NCBI GenBank assembly: GCA_023132545.1 | Contig: JAGLYB010000062.1 | Span: 1-21,879 of the forward strand | Direction: 5' to 3' | DNA length: 21,879 bases | Source: Candidatus Bipolaricaulota bacterium | Lineage (GTDB): Bacteria > Bipolaricaulota > Bipolaricaulia > UBA7950 > UBA9294 | Shown here: piece by piece, positions 21,387-21,879 of the stretch | Layout of the letters: every line of letters begins with the position of its first letter | Position numbering within the stretch: position 1 is the stretch's first letter | The notes under the pieces: model-generated | Database searches by the model: none | What the model was told of the DNA's origin: nothing | Seen by the model: the letters and a program-made list of their open reading frames with translations, nothing else | Made by a program: the position numbers and the translations under genes

Positions 21387-21879
21387 ATGACGCTAAAACG
21401 ATTCAATCCAACGTCCCCGGGACGTCGCCATGCAGAGCTTCCCGATTTTTCGGAGTTGTGCAAAGTCGCACCCGAGAAGAGCCTGCTGCGACCCATCAAG
21501 AAAACCGGCGGGCGCAACAGCCAAGGCCGAATTACGTCCCGCTTCCGCGGCGGTGGCCACAAGCGCCGCTATCGCATGATCGATTTCACGCGTGGGAAGG
21601 ACGGGATTCCTGCTCGCGTTGCTACGCGTGAATACGATCCCAACCGATCGGCCTGGATCACCTTGTTGCATTATGTGGACGGTGAAAAGCGCTACATTGT
21701 AGCTCCAGTAGAGCTTGAAATCGGGGCCATGGTTGAATCGGGCGAAACTGCGGAAATTCGCGTGGGAAACTCGATGCCTTTAGACCGCATCCCTCTGGGT
21801 GCCATCATCCATAACTTGGAATTCTCTCCAGGCAGCGGGGCAAAGATTGCCCGGTCAGCCGGGACATCGGCCAAGCTGA
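21387..21879 (+). CDS. rplB: Ribosomal protein uL2, 5' part (cut by window end)
   Basis: The first 164 codons of uL2, a 23S-binding protein needed for subunit association and peptidyl transferase activity. The reading frame is open to the window edge. Typical stretches are FNPTSPGRRH, GGRNSQGRITSRFRGGGHKRRYR, VATREYDPNRSAWITLLHYVDGEKRYI, MPLDRIPLGAIIHNLEF and GSGAKIARSAGTSAKL. The functionally important histidine near residue 229 lies beyond the window. ATG 21387 is four bases after rplW, and GAGAGG (21374-21379) provides the ribosome site. Confidence 0.96.
   Translation, partial: MTLKRFNPTSPGRRHAELPDFSELCKVAPEKSLLRPIKKTGGRNSQGRITSRFRGGGHKRRYRMIDFTRGKDGIPARVATREYDPNRSAWITLLHYVDGEKRYIVAPVELEIGAMVESGETAEIRVGNSMPLDRIPLGAIIHNLEFSPGSGAKIARSAGTSAKL

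Noticed and set aside
1..21879. CRISPR array, transposase, integrase, toxin-antitoxin or biosynthetic cluster
   Set aside because: None was seen on either strand; the window is occupied by housekeeping genes.

Overview
The window is bacterial chromosome. It has about 19 protein genes, all on the + strand, tightly packed and often overlapping, with good Shine-Dalgarno sites, sigma70-type promoters and a base composition of roughly 50-55% GC by eye. It is housekeeping DNA rather than an island: no transposase, CRISPR array or phage gene is visible. I cannot name the phylum. The gene order departs from the textbook order in several places (rpoC without rpoB, fusA without tuf, infB without nusA or truB), and RpoC carries large lineage-type insertions. 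This suggests a lineage outside the best studied groups.

Region 1 (1-1173): the 3' part of a tRNA-Gly-like gene with an irregular anticodon arm, then a family 4 uracil-DNA glycosylase overlapping a small TPR protein anchored by a C-terminal membrane helix. Region 2 (1200-6099): a clear promoter, then infB, ylxP, rbfA, a five-helix membrane protein and fhs. Translation initiation and 30S maturation are thus followed by one-carbon metabolism. Region 3 (6120-9295): a CCA-adding enzyme with an HD domain, whose predicted promoter lies so close to the ATG that the mRNA may be leaderless, and a solitary HerA/DUF87-type ATPase.

Region 4 (9342-11002): a strong promoter, the long form of the ribosome hibernation factor HPF, and a PP-loop protein related to the ThiI/MnmA-like thiolation enzymes but with a degraded ATP-binding loop. 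Region 5 (10999-21879): a promoter and a leader of about 450 nt with stable hairpins, short repeats and tiny reading frames, then rpoC, an internal promoter, rpsL, rpsG, fusA, rpsJ, rplC, rplD, rplW and the start of rplB. This joins the end of the beta operon, the str operon and the S10 operon, so RNA polymerase beta', EF-G and core ribosomal proteins are probably expressed together.

I found no wholly new multi-gene system. The items most worth a second look are the rpoC leader and the loss of rpoB adjacency, the extra barrel-sandwich repeats in RpoC, the odd tRNA-Gly remnant at the left edge, the degenerate PP-loop enzyme, the orphan HerA-like ATPase and the possibly leaderless cca.
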